Shown here in pieces: positions 58,301 through 64,000 of a stretch of 64,000 nt of DNA. Source of the DNA: Opisthocomus hoazin. Its lineage: Eukaryota; Chordata; Aves; Opisthocomiformes; Opisthocomidae. The position numbers were made by a program, and so were the translations under genes. Every line of letters starts with the position of its first letter. Position 1 is the stretch's first letter. The stretch spans positions 2,166,802-2,230,801 of the forward strand of contig NC_134418.1 of the NCBI RefSeq assembly GCF_030867145.1, written 5' to 3'. Under the pieces are notes generated by a model. It saw nothing but the letters and a program-made list of their open reading frames with translations. It did no database searches and was not told where the DNA came from.

Positions 58301-60372
58301 CCCTCCTGCAGCAGCACCTCGCCAGAGCAGGTCACGCCGACGGCCCCAGCGAGGCGGCGAGGGCTGCAAAGCCACGGCAGCCAGCGGAAGGACAGACCAC
58401 CGCGGGCATCTGTGCCGGGGGAGCGACAGACCCCGGTGGGGGGAACCCTCCTGGGATGCGGAGGGACCTCGCAGCACCCTGACCCCCGGGAGAAGGATCC
58501 CGCGATGGCTTGTCCCGCATGGCTCCCTTCCTGGGGGGTGGAGGGACCCCGAGACGCTCCATCCTCCCCACCACCCTTCCCAGAGCACACGTGATGTCCT
58601 ACCCCCCCCCCCCCGGTGACGCCCTTCCCGGAGCATCCACGGGCCCTGCGATTCCCTGCATCCTGCAACGCCCTTCCTGGGTCACACACGGCCCCCACGT
58701 CACCCCATCCTCTGTGACACCCTTCCTAGGGCACCCACGGACCCCATGACTCCCCGTGACACCCTTCTTGGTGAATGCCCCCACGACACCCTGCTCCCGG
58801 TGACACCCTCCCTGGGGTGCCCACGGGGTTGGTGATGCCCTACCTCCCGCAGCACCCTTCCCAGGGCACGCACAGTCCCCCCCGACACCCTTCCCAGGGC
58901 ACCCAGGCACCCTGTGACACCCTGCCCACTGCAATGCCCCTCCTGAGGCTCACATGGACCCGTGATGCCCATCCCAGGGCACCCATGGACCCCATGACGC
59001 CCCATCCACTGTGATGCCCTTCTTGGGGCTCACATGCACCCATGATGCCCACCCTGCGGCACCCAGGGACCCCGCAACACCCATCCAAGGGTATGCAGAG
59101 ACCCCATGGCACCCATCCCGGGGCACCCAGGGACCCTGCAACACCCTGTCCACCCCAGTGCCCTTCCTGAGGCTCACATGGACCTGTGATGCCCATCCCT
59201 GGGCACCCAGGGACCCCGCGAGGACCACCCCAGGGCAACCATGGACCCCGTGACTCCCATCCTCAGGCAGGCAAGGACCCTGGGACACCACGACACCACC
59301 CAAAGGCACTGAGGGACCCCTCGACACCCACCCAAGTGCATGCAGGGACCCCTCGACGCCCATCCCTGGGCACCCAGGGACCCTGCGACAGCCACCCAAG
59401 GGCACTGAGGGACCCCGCAATGCCCATCCTGGGGCACCCAGGGACCCTGCGACACCCATCCTGGGGCACCCAGGGACCCAGTGACATCCCATCCGCTGTG
59501 ATGCCCATCCTGGGGCATGCAGGGACCATCCAAAGGCAAGCAGGGACCTATCAAAGCCCACCCAAGGACCCCTCGACACCCACCCAAGGATGCCCAGGGA
59601 CCCCTCGACACCCACCCAAGGATGCCCAAGGACCCCTTGATGTCCATCCAAGGATACTCAGGGACCCCACAACACCCGTCCCTGGGCACCCAGGACCCGC
59701 TTGACGCCCATCCAAGGGCACCCAGGGCCCCCACGACACCGATCCCTGCGCACCCAGGGCCCCCACGATGCCCATCCAAGGACACCCAGGGACCCCTCAA
59801 TGCTCACCCAGGGATACCCAGGGACCCCTTGACACCCATACAAGGGCACCCAGGGACCCCTCAACACCCATTGACGTGGACCCAGACACCCCATGATGCC
59901 CATCCAAGGGCACTCAGGCCCCCCACGACGCCCACCGCCGAGGCGTCCCGTGCCATTGAACCGGGCCGTACCCCCGGGACCCCACTCACCGCTCGTCGGG
60001 CGCTCGGCCCTGCCGCAGGGCGGGCTCCAGGGGCACCAGGGCCTGGCCCAGGAACCGGTCCATGCCCACCAGGGCCCGGTGCATGACGGTGAGCAGCAGG
60101 CCGCCGCGGGCCAGGCCCCCCAGCTCGGGGGGCAGCTCGAAGGCGCACTCCTCCCGCCATTCGGGGTCGCCGGGGCTCTTCTCGGCCACCGAGGTGCTGT
60201 ACTTCTCGCGGCCCAGCTGGATGATGGTGTAGGCGTCGCTGGTGCCCGGTTTGCCGCCTCCTCCTCCCTTGCAGCGCAGCCCGCGGGCCCGCACCACCGT
60301 CACCTGGACGTGGGTGGGCAGCCAGGCCGGGGAACCCTCGGCGGGGAGCGCGGCGGCCCTCAGCAGCGCCAT
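13129..60372 (-). CDS. RAB11FIP5: Rab11 family-interacting protein 5, six-exon gene
   Basis: Minus-strand gene; coding joins, in transcript order, are 60372-59990, 37555-37116, 34110-33372, 23741-20994, 14419-14230 and 13338-13129. Every intron has GT-AG ends and phases close exactly. Without exon 4 the product is 653 residues; with it 1,569. The protein is a class I Rab11 effector: an N-terminal C2 domain that in this family binds acidic phospholipids, a long serine-rich disordered linker, and a C-terminal coiled coil that dimerises and binds GTP-Rab11 on recycling endosomes. Diagnostic stretches are [16 protein letters not shown], the [13 protein letters not shown] block, [27 protein letters not shown], and YYHLTHDEL followed by YID.LLVRIME. 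The start codon sits in a strong GCCATGG context. Introns are 22.4, 3.0, 9.6, 6.6 and 0.9 kb. In mammals SFXN5 lies downstream on the same strand; I did not find its first exon here. Identification is very secure; expression of each isoform is inferred. Confidence 0.95.
13339..14229 (-). other. RAB11FIP5 intron 5
   Basis: Short intron (0.9 kb) with GTAGGA donor and TTTCTACCACAG acceptor. It is free of CR1 and of any recognisable repeat. Confidence 0.9.
14230..14419 (-). CDS. RAB11FIP5: RAB11FIP5 exon 5: conserved pre-coiled-coil linker
   Basis: Codes one base of a split serine codon plus 63 residues (190 nt). The acceptor is TTCTCCTTAG|T and the donor TTAAAG|GTAGGA, leaving phase 0. The start PHPVKPIS and the core [19 protein letters not shown] match the mammalian protein closely. 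The lysine-rich end ADSKKLK runs straight into the Rab11-binding exon. The one-base start makes it compatible with either exon 3 or exon 4. Confidence 0.94.
16104..16168 (-). mobile_element. CR1 3' tail scrap
   Basis: 65 bp: AATCACAGAATCCCAGC then the start of the CR1 3' UTR. Sense to RAB11FIP5, intron 4. Confidence 0.8.
16346..16588 (-). mobile_element. CR1 3' fragment
   Basis: 243 bp of 3' UTR and ORF2 end, sense to the gene, intron 4. Confidence 0.88.
17632..18003 (-). mobile_element. Older CR1 subfamily copy
   Basis: The tail AATCATAGAATCATAGGTTGG and the ORF2 remnant ([20 protein letters not shown]) differ from the young copies and match the copies at 49857 and 52331. Confidence 0.82.
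20994..23741 (-). CDS. RAB11FIP5: RAB11FIP5 exon 4: giant in-frame cassette exon with NPF motifs
   Basis: Single open exon of 2,748 nt, a multiple of three, with acceptor CCCTCCACAG|C and donor CGACCAG|GTGAGC. It enters and leaves in phase 2, so inclusion or skipping both keep frame. It adds 916 residues (long-form 521-1436): acidic, serine- and proline-rich, with no recognisable fold and almost certainly disordered. Four NPF motifs occur in two pairs, near residues 578 and 587 at the start and 1288 and 1301 at the end. NPF tripeptides are the classic ligand of EH domains, as in FIP2 binding to EHD proteins. Other short motifs include DDTFDAF, an SH3-ligand-like PPPKPPR and a basic RRRKSS. 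Long splice forms of RAB11FIP5/Gaf-1 are known in mammals and this is probably the equivalent exon. Inclusion in bird transcripts is inferred. Confidence 0.88.
24109..24166 (-). mobile_element. CR1 3' tail scrap
   Basis: 58 bp of young-type CR1 tail, directly joined to another CR1 tail. Confidence 0.75.
24167..24300 (-). mobile_element. Older CR1 3' fragment
   Basis: AGAATGGTTTGGGTTGGAAG and CTTAAAGATCATCTGGTTCC identify a third CR1 subfamily between two young-type pieces. Confidence 0.75.
24412..24695 (-). mobile_element. CR1 fragment lacking its tail
   Basis: Young-type CR1 from CAAGCAGGGTCACCC through the ORF2 end. Probably the other half of the copy at 24109, separated by the older CR1 and 110 bp. 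Confidence 0.8.
25298..25591 (-). mobile_element. CR1 3' fragment
   Basis: 294 bp with a clear 3' tail, truncated at GAAAGAGTCTGGCCCC. Sense to the gene, intron 3. Confidence 0.88.
26499..27485 (-). mobile_element. CR1 LINE, near 1 kb, with reverse transcriptase end
   Basis: Runs from the 3' tail to the LFNSFINDL and FADDTKLGG reverse transcriptase motifs. The RT frame and the C-terminal frame are offset by +1. Sense to the gene, intron 3. Confidence 0.9.
27487..27525 (+). mobile_element. CR1 tail scrap, antisense
   Basis: GACCCACAGAGGTCC and CCAACCCCGACCATTCTGT are the last bases of a CR1 in the opposite orientation to its neighbour. Confidence 0.6.
28040..28994 (-). mobile_element. CR1 LINE with reverse transcriptase end
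   Basis: 955 bp from tail to the FADDTKLGG motif region, with the shared +1 frame offset. Sense to the gene, intron 3. Confidence 0.9.
30744..30880 (-). mobile_element. CR1 3' tail fragment
   Basis: 137 bp ending at TGGAATATCTCCAG, sense to the gene, intron 3. Confidence 0.85.
31116..31144. promoter_or_regulatory. Twin homeodomain-type sites
   Basis: CTAATTACAG occurs at 31116-31125 and again at 31135-31144, 19 bp apart (about two helical turns), in an AT-rich island within GC-rich intron 3. Confidence 0.35.
31356..32013 (-). mobile_element. CR1 LINE 3' copy
   Basis: 658 bp covering the ORF2 C-terminal domain as one open frame and a triple tail repeat (AATCACAGAATCATAGAATC). Truncated before the diagnostic deletion site. 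Sense to the gene. Confidence 0.9.
33372..34110 (-). CDS. RAB11FIP5: RAB11FIP5 exon 3: serine/proline-rich linker
   Basis: Codes residues 276-520, with split codons at both ends (739 nt). The acceptor is TTTCCCCCCAG|TG and the donor CCCAG|GTCAGT. Recognisable conserved islands are [35 protein letters not shown] and [17 protein letters not shown]; the rest is low-complexity and probably disordered. The donor is the branch point for isoforms: it leaves AG of codon 521, completed as serine by either exon 4 (AGC) or exon 5 (AGT). A second GT 13 bases downstream could act as an alternative donor but would break the frame. Confidence 0.93.
34638..35324 (+). mobile_element. CR1 LINE, antisense in intron 2
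   Basis: 687 bp. It has the ancestral GGACCTGGG but a private one-base loss in the following ATGACCAGCAGCG, so its frame is broken independently. Confidence 0.9.
36009..36939 (+). mobile_element. CR1 LINE with reverse transcriptase end, antisense in intron 2
   Basis: 931 bp from the [14 protein letters not shown] region to a degraded tail. Shared +1 frame offset: the RT frame starts before 36087 and the C-terminal frame at 36280. Confidence 0.9.
37116..37555 (-). CDS. RAB11FIP5: RAB11FIP5 exon 2: end of C2 domain and conserved basic linker
   Basis: Codes residues 128-274 plus one base (440 nt). The acceptor is CTGGCTCCAG|G, where the G completes an arginine codon split with exon 1. [18 protein letters not shown] and [10 protein letters not shown] finish the C2 domain. 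Next come the family-specific [13 protein letters not shown] block and a lysine-rich [17 protein letters not shown] stretch. The highly conserved [18 protein letters not shown] serine cluster, a likely phosphorylation region, closes the exon. The donor is CTCTG|GTAAGA. A polypyrimidine block lies about 20 bases into the following intron. Confidence 0.95.
38158..38628 (-). mobile_element. CR1 LINE 3' copy
   Basis: 471 bp with variants GGACCTTGTCCAGATGGGG and AATCACACATGGGGG near the tail. Inverted partner of the copy at 39177. Confidence 0.9.
39177..39764 (+). mobile_element. CR1 LINE 3' copy, antisense
   Basis: 588 bp, C-terminal ORF2 domain and 3' UTR, tail ATTCTGTGATTCCGTGA. Only about 550 bp from an oppositely oriented copy. 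Confidence 0.9.
40516..40767 (-). mobile_element. CR1 3' fragment
   Basis: 252 bp, clear tail (ATCACAGAATCACAGAATC), truncated in the ORF2 end. Confidence 0.88.
41261..42205 (-). mobile_element. CR1 LINE with reverse transcriptase end
   Basis: 945 bp from tail to the FADDTKLGG region. Shared +1 frame offset. Confidence 0.9.
42955..43119 (-). mobile_element. CR1 3' tail fragment
   Basis: 165 bp; three tail units (GAATCACA) and the 3' UTR, ending in GGAGACTCCACAGCCTCC. Confidence 0.87.
44010..44957 (+). mobile_element. CR1 LINE with reverse transcriptase end, antisense
   Basis: 948 bp. LFNSFINDL and FADDTKLGG are visible; RT and C-terminal frames are offset by +1. Tail variant CCATGCTGGGATTCTGGGG. 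Confidence 0.9.
45636..46631 (+). mobile_element. Longest CR1 copy in the window, antisense
   Basis: About 1 kb, reaching upstream to the reverse transcriptase block [17 protein letters not shown] and the catalytic FADD. The RT frame is open through 46166 and the C-terminal domain is open at 45970-46623 in the +1 frame. No endonuclease or ORF1 is present, so it cannot be autonomous. Confidence 0.9.
47809..48154 (-). mobile_element. CR1 3' fragment abutting a minisatellite
   Basis: 346 bp ending abruptly at GCATTTCCAAGGTC, where the 35-bp array begins. Confidence 0.9.
48155..48584. repeat. 35-bp minisatellite, first part
   Basis: About twelve copies of a unit containing CCAGAAGACCCTGACCACC and GGCAC(A/T)TGCC. 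It abuts a truncated CR1 on its left (ending 48154) and is cut by another CR1 on its right. Variants CACACGTGTGCCC and GATATGCACCC define unit types. Confidence 0.9.
48585..48857 (+). mobile_element. CR1 copy inserted in the 35-bp minisatellite
   Basis: 273 bp of a slightly different subfamily (GACCCACCTGGACAAGGTCC, GGTTGGACTAGATGACCC) with a clean ATTCTGTGAC tail. Minisatellite lies on both sides. Confidence 0.9.
48858..48905. repeat. 35-bp minisatellite, part beyond the CR1 insertion
   Basis: The array resumes for just over one unit after the CR1 at 48585-48857. The first 21 bases repeat the sequence left of the insertion, either a target-site duplication or simply the next unit. Confidence 0.8.
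49243..49270 (-). mobile_element. Older CR1 tail scrap
   Basis: 28 bp only: AGAATCATAGGTTGGAAAAG and a few more bases of the older subfamily tail. Confidence 0.5.
49857..50098 (-). mobile_element. Older CR1 subfamily copy
   Basis: About 240 bp; tail AGAATTATTAAGGTTGG, then CTGCTAAACCATGTCC and AAATTTTTCCTAATATCC, matching the copies at 17632 and 52331. Confidence 0.82.
51119..51580 (-). mobile_element. CR1 LINE 3' copy
   Basis: 462 bp, tail GAATCCCAGAATCCCAGC, truncated at TCTCTCCAGTA. Confidence 0.9.
52331..53020 (-). mobile_element. Older CR1 subfamily copy with open C-terminal frame
   Basis: About 690 bp. The minus-strand ORF2 remnant reads through [40 protein letters not shown] and [11 protein letters not shown]. 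The block [10 protein letters not shown] is in frame with the rest, so this subfamily lacks the +1 offset. Confidence 0.87.
53668..54596 (+). mobile_element. CR1 LINE with mutated RT motif, antisense
   Basis: 929 bp. The catalytic motif reads LADD instead of FADD. RT and C-terminal frames are offset by +1. Tail ATTCTGTGATTCTGTGA is intact. Confidence 0.9.
55221..55780 (+). mobile_element. CR1 LINE 3' copy, antisense
   Basis: 560 bp, C-terminal ORF2 domain open throughout, tail ATTCTGTGACTCTGTGA. Confidence 0.9.
57293..57666 (-). mobile_element. CR1 LINE 3' copy
   Basis: 374 bp with a three-unit tail. A short deletion (GGAAATTTGGCC for GGAAAGAGTCTGGCC) and the older-type INVYKYLQ codons distinguish it. 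Confidence 0.88.
58602..58614. repeat. C13 homopolymer
   Basis: Run of 13 C exactly at the proximal edge of the 32-bp minisatellite in intron 1. Confidence 0.9.
58615..59940. repeat. 32-bp minisatellite at the start of intron 1
   Basis: Diverged tandem units built around GGCACCCAGGGACCC and GACACCCATCC. Spacing is exactly 32 bp at 59401, 59433 and 59465, looser toward 58.6 kb where longer composite units occur. The last unit ends about 50 bp from the exon 1 donor. Open frames through it are repeat artefacts. Confidence 0.9.
59990..60372 (-). CDS. RAB11FIP5: RAB11FIP5 exon 1: start codon and C2 domain
   Basis: Codes residues 1-127 plus two bases of codon 128. A short N-terminal leader is followed by the C2 beta-sandwich: [16 protein letters not shown] is the first strand, [20 protein letters not shown] the next, and [12 protein letters not shown] and [20 protein letters not shown] the later strands. 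Family C2 domains bind phosphatidic acid and PIP3 and help dock the protein on membranes. The donor reads GAGCG|GTGAGT. A glycine run (GGGGG) sits in the loop after RGLRCK. The exon lies in a CpG island and has much higher GC than the other exons. Confidence 0.93.
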
Positions 60373-60513
60373 GGCGGGAACGCTGAGGGGAGCGGACCGG
60401 ACCCAACCGGACCGGACCGGAGCGGGCCGGGCCTCGCTTTCGGCCGCCGCTGCCGCACCCGGGCCGCAGCGCGAGCGCCGCCGGCCGCCCCGCCCCGCCC
60501 CGAGCCCCGCCCG

Positions 60514-60705
60514 GCGCTAACCCCGCCCCTCGGCCGGCGCTGGCGCCGCGCCCCGCCCAGAGCCCCGCCCCCGCCCAGGCGCTAACCCCGCCCCTCGGCC
60601 GGCGCTTGCGCCGCGCCCCTCCCCGAGCCACGCCCCCGCCCGGCGCTAACCACGCCCCTCCGCCGGCGCTGGCACCGCCCACTCGCCCCGCCCAGCCGAG
60701 GCGTC
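60514..60705. repeat. Three-copy, 64-65-bp GC-box tandem repeat
   Basis: GCGCTAACC recurs at 60514, 60579 and 60643, each followed by a similar block containing CCCGCCCCT and CGGCCGGCGC. Each unit carries two or more GC boxes, so the repeat multiplies Sp1/KLF sites in the promoter. Confidence 0.85.
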
Positions 60706-60737
60706 GCAGAGCCGCGAGAGGGGTGTCGCGACATGTC

Positions 60738-60758
60738 GGGGGGGGGGGGGGGGGGGGG
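60738..60758 (+). repeat. G21 homopolymer
   Basis: Uninterrupted run of 21 G between the GC-box repeat and the 30-bp minisatellite. It can form a G-quadruplex, and its length is hard to sequence accurately. Confidence 0.9.
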
Positions 60759-60819
60759 ACGGACACCGACGTCCCGCTGCACCCAGGCCGCGCGCTCCGC
60801 CCCGTCACCCTGCCGCCGG

Positions 60820-63800
60820 GCGCGTGCAAGCGCGAGCACGTGTGCCCATGCGTGTGCGAGCACGAGGACGTGTGTCCATGCGTGTGCCAGCATGTGCTTG
60901 TGTGTCCACGCGTGTGCGAGCACGAGCGTTACGCGTGTGCAAGCATGTGCTTGTGTGTCTGCACGTGTACAACCGCGAGCACGTGTGTCATGCGTGTGCG
61001 AGCAGGTGCTTGTGCGTCTGCACGTGTGCAAGCATGAGCAAGCGTGTCCTGCCTGCGTGTACAAGCGTGTGTTTCCATGCGTGTGCAAGCGTGAGCACGC
61101 GTCATGCATGGGCGAGCAGGTACTTGTGAGTCTGTGCATGTGCAAGTGCGAGCATGTGTGTCATGCGTGTGCGAGCATGTGTGTCCAGGCGTGTGCAAGC
61201 ACAAGCATGTGTGTCCATGTGCAAGCATGAGCGTGTCATGCATGTGCAGGCGCGAGCATTTGTGTCCCTGCATCTGCAGGCGAGAGCACAAGCGTGCGTC
61301 CATGCACTTGCAAGCGTGAACATGTGTCATGCATGTGCAAGCATGTGCAAGCACGAAGATGTGAGTCCACGGATGTACAAGTGTGAGCATGTGTCCATAC
61401 ATGTGCATGTGTGTGCAAGCATGAGCATGTGTGTCATGCATCTGCAAGCGTGTGCAAGTGCGAGAGAGTGTGTCCATGGATGTGCAAGCATGAGCACGTG
61501 TCATGCATGTGCAACCATGAACATGTGGGTCCGTGTGTATGCAAGAACAAGCATGTGTGTCATGCATGTGCAAGCATGTGCAAGCACAAGCATGTGTGTT
61601 CAGGCCAGTGCAAGCATGAGCACACGTGTCCATGCATGTGTATGCGTGAGCACGTGTCCCTCCGGGTACAAGCATGTGCAAGCACTAGCATGTGTGTCCA
61701 TGCACGTTCAAGCATGAGCATGTGTGTCATGCATCTGCAAGCAGGTGCTTGTGTGTCCGTGCGTGTGCAAGCATGTGTGTCCATGCACATCATTATGTGT
61801 ACCTGTGTGTGTGCAAGCATGAACACATGTCCATGCATGTGCATGTGTGTGCAAGCATGAGCACGTGTGTCATGCATGAGCAAGCATGTGCAAGTGCGAG
61901 GATGTAAGTCCATGGATGTGCAAGCATGAGCATGTGCCCATACATGTGCATGTGTGTACAAGCATGAGCACGTGTATCATGCATCTGCAAGCATGTGCTT
62001 GTGTGTCCATGTGTATGCAAGCACAAGCATGTGTGTCATGCATGTGGAAATATGAGCAAGCGCGAGCATGTGTGTTCATGGATGTGCAAGCGTGAGCATG
62101 TGCGTCCATGTGTATGCAAAAACAAGCATGTGTGTCCATGGATGTGCAAGCATGAGCATGTGTGTCATGTATATGCAATCGTGAGCATGTGTGTCCATGC
62201 CTGTGCAAGCAGGAGCACGTGTCGTGCATGTGCAAGCGTGTGCAAGAGTGAGGACGTGTGTCCATGGACGTGCAAGCACAAATATGTCCATGCATGTGCA
62301 TGTGTGTGCAAGCATGAGTGTGTGTCCATGTGTATGCAAGAATGAGCATGTGGGTCCATGGCTCTAAAAGCATAAGCATGTGTCATATATGTGCAACTGT
62401 GAGCATGTGTGTCCATGCCTGTGCAAGCAGGAGCATGTGTGTTGTGCATGTGCAAACATGTGCAAGAGTGAGGATGTGTCCATGGACGTGCAAGCATGAA
62501 CATGTGTCCATGTATGTGCACATGTGTGCAAGCGCGAGGATGTGTGTCCATGCACATGCAAGCATGAGCACGTGTGCCTATGTGTGCAAGCATGAACACA
62601 TGTCCATGCACGCGCATGTGTGTGCAAGCGTGAGCACGTGTCATGCATGTGCAAGCATGTGCAAGCATGAGCATGTGTCATGTATATGCAAACATGAGCA
62701 TGTGTGTCCATGCCTGTGCAAGCAGGAGCACGTGTTGTGCATGTGCAAGCGTGTGCGAGAGTGAGCTTTTGTGTCCACGGATGTGCAAGCATGAACATGT
62801 GTCCATGTATGTGCGTGTGTGTGCAAGCATAAGCAAGTGTGTCATGCATGTACAAGTATGTGCAAGTGTGAGCATGTGTGCCCATGGATGTGCAAACATG
62901 AGCATGTGTGTCCATGTGTATGCAAAAACAAGCATGTGTTTCCATGTGTGTGCAAGCATGAGCATGTGTGCCTATATGTGTAAGCATGAACACCTGTCGA
63001 TGCACGTGCATGTGTGTGCAAGCAAGAGCACGTGTCATACATGTGCAAGCATGTTCAAGCATGAGGATGCGTGTCCATGGACGTGCAAGCATGAGCATGT
63101 GTCCGTGCACGTGCATGTGTGTGCAAGCATGAGCACGTGTGTCATGCATGTGCAACTGTGGTCTTGTGTGTCCATGCCTGTGCAAGCATGAGCACATGTG
63201 CCTATGTGTGTGCAAGTGTGAACATCTGCCCATGCACGTGCATGTATGTGCAAGCATGAGCATGTGTCATGCATGTGCAACCGTGAGCATGTGTGTCCAC
63301 ACCTGTGCAAGCATGAGCACGTGTGTTGTACATGTGCATGCACGTGCAAGCGTGAGGATGTGTGTCCATGGACGTGCAAGCACAAACATGTGTCCATGCA
63401 TGTGCATGTGTGTGCAAGCATGAGCATGTGTGTCGTACATGTGCATACAGGTGCAAGCGTGAGCACGTGTGTCGTACATGTGCAGGCATGTGCAAGCAGG
63501 AGCACATGTGTCCATGTGTGTGCAAGCATGAGCACGTGTGTCGTACATGTGCATGCATGTGCAAGCGTGAGCACGTGTGTCCATGCCTGTGCAAGCATGA
63601 GCATGTGTCATGCATGTGCAAGCGTGAGCACGTGTGTCGTACATGTGCATGCATGTGCAAGCGTGAGCACATGTGTCCATGTGTGTGCAAGCATGAGCAT
63701 GTGTCATGCATGTGCAAGCGTGAGCACGTGTCGTGCATGTGCATGCATGTGCAAGCGTGAGCACGTGTCCATGTGTGTGCAAGCATGAGCACGTGTGTCG

Positions 63801-63970
63801 TACATGTGCATGCATGTGCAAGCGTGAGCACGTGTCCATGTGTGTGCAAGCGTGAGCACGTGTGTCGTACATGTGTAGGCATGTGCAAGCGTGAGCACGT
63901 GTGTCCATGCACGTGTACTCATGAGCTCACATGTCCCTGCAGCTACATGCGTGTGCAGGCATGAACACGT
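60820..63970. repeat. 30-bp minisatellite with CACGTG and TG-rich core
   Basis: About 100 diverged copies of a 30-bp unit built from GTGTGTCCATGC, GTGTGCAAGC and ATGAGCA(T/C). Some copies lack 6-9 bases. Because 30 is a multiple of three, open frames run through the array on both strands, giving monotonous Cys/His/Val or Thr/His/Leu peptides; these are artefacts. GAGCACGTG is common, so the E-box core CACGTG occurs roughly 30 times by eye, most densely after 63450. The array starts about 450 bp upstream of the RAB11FIP5 ATG and reaches nearly to the window edge. Confidence 0.93.
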
Positions 63971-64000
63971 ATGTCAACACACGCGCAAGCCCTTCGACAC

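Larger units (their letters stand above)
37556..59989 (-). other. RAB11FIP5 intron 1
   Basis: 22.4 kb with GTGAGT donor and GGCTCCAG acceptor. It carries about fifteen CR1 pieces in both orientations, a 35-bp minisatellite at 48155-48905, and a 32-bp minisatellite next to exon 1. Unique stretches (for example 37560-38155, 39770-40510, 42210-42950, 43125-44005, 46635-47805, 48910-49850, 50100-51115, 54600-55215, 55785-57290 and 57670-58590) show no coding signal. A strand-neutral AT-rich island occurs around 47215-47310. Confidence 0.85.
60373..60820 (-). promoter_or_regulatory. RAB11FIP5 CpG-island promoter and 5' UTR region
   Basis: Extremely GC- and CpG-rich sequence directly upstream of the ATG, continuing the CpG island of exon 1. 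It includes CCGGACCGGA-like short repeats (60393-60432), many CCGCCC/GGGCGG Sp1-type boxes and no clear TATA box, typical of a housekeeping CpG promoter. The transcription start cannot be fixed by eye. Confidence 0.75.

Noticed and set aside
58840..59800. Gly/Trp/Pro-rich and Pro/Thr-rich open frames up to 233 codons
   Set aside because: They are translations of the 32-bp minisatellite in intron 1.
60733..63964. Many Cys/His/Val-rich open frames on both strands
   Set aside because: The 30-bp repeat unit is a multiple of three, so frames stay open automatically; no start context, domain or gene structure supports a protein.

Overview
The window is vertebrate, almost certainly avian, nuclear DNA. 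Three things support this. It is saturated with CR1-type LINE fragments that end in the (ATTCTGTGA)n 3' tail. It carries GC-rich minisatellites and solo LTRs. It contains one large intron-rich gene whose protein is clearly RAB11FIP5 (Rab11-FIP5, also Rip11 or Gaf-1). The species is not determinable by eye. By adding up the intervals listed here, CR1 covers about 17-18 kb, over a quarter of the window. That is high for a bird and would fit a lineage with a CR1 expansion (woodpecker- or hornbill-like), but this is only an inference from one locus.

The gene lies on the minus strand, from the ATG at 60372 to the TAA at 13129-13131, in six coding exons: 59990-60372, 37116-37555, 33372-34110, 20994-23741, 14230-14419 and 13129-13338. 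All junctions are GT-AG and all phases agree. Skipping the 2,748-nt exon 4 keeps frame and predicts 653 residues, the length of the usual human form as I recall it. Including exon 4 predicts 1,569 residues. Exon 1 carries the N-terminal C2 domain, exons 2, 3 and 5 the conserved class I FIP linker, exon 6 the coiled-coil Rab11-binding domain, and exon 4 an acidic, disordered, NPF-rich insert.

Layout. Positions 1-9060 form the downstream flank: CR1 copies, two solo LTRs nested in one CR1, and a 72-82-bp tandem array split by a CR1. Positions 9060-13128 are the probable 3' UTR and downstream DNA, with a candidate poly(A) site near 9.07 kb and a TATA/CpG promoter-like block near 10.4 kb. Positions 13129-60372 are the gene. 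Its introns hold most CR1 copies, a 35-bp minisatellite interrupted by a CR1 (48.2-48.9 kb) and a 32-bp minisatellite just inside intron 1 (58.6-59.9 kb). Positions 60373-60800 are a CpG-rich promoter with a three-copy GC-box repeat and a G21 run. Positions 60820 to about 63970 are a 30-bp minisatellite rich in CACGTG and alternating purine-pyrimidine sequence.

No second protein-coding gene could be supported. Most other long open frames are CR1 coding remnants, antisense shadows of exon 4, or artefacts of the 30-bp minisatellite, whose period is a multiple of three. The most unusual signals are a +1 frame offset shared by the CR1 copies that span the junction between reverse transcriptase and C-terminal domain, the very long symmetric NPF-bearing cassette exon, the E-box-rich minisatellite abutting the promoter, and the two LTRs that hit one CR1 26 bp apart.
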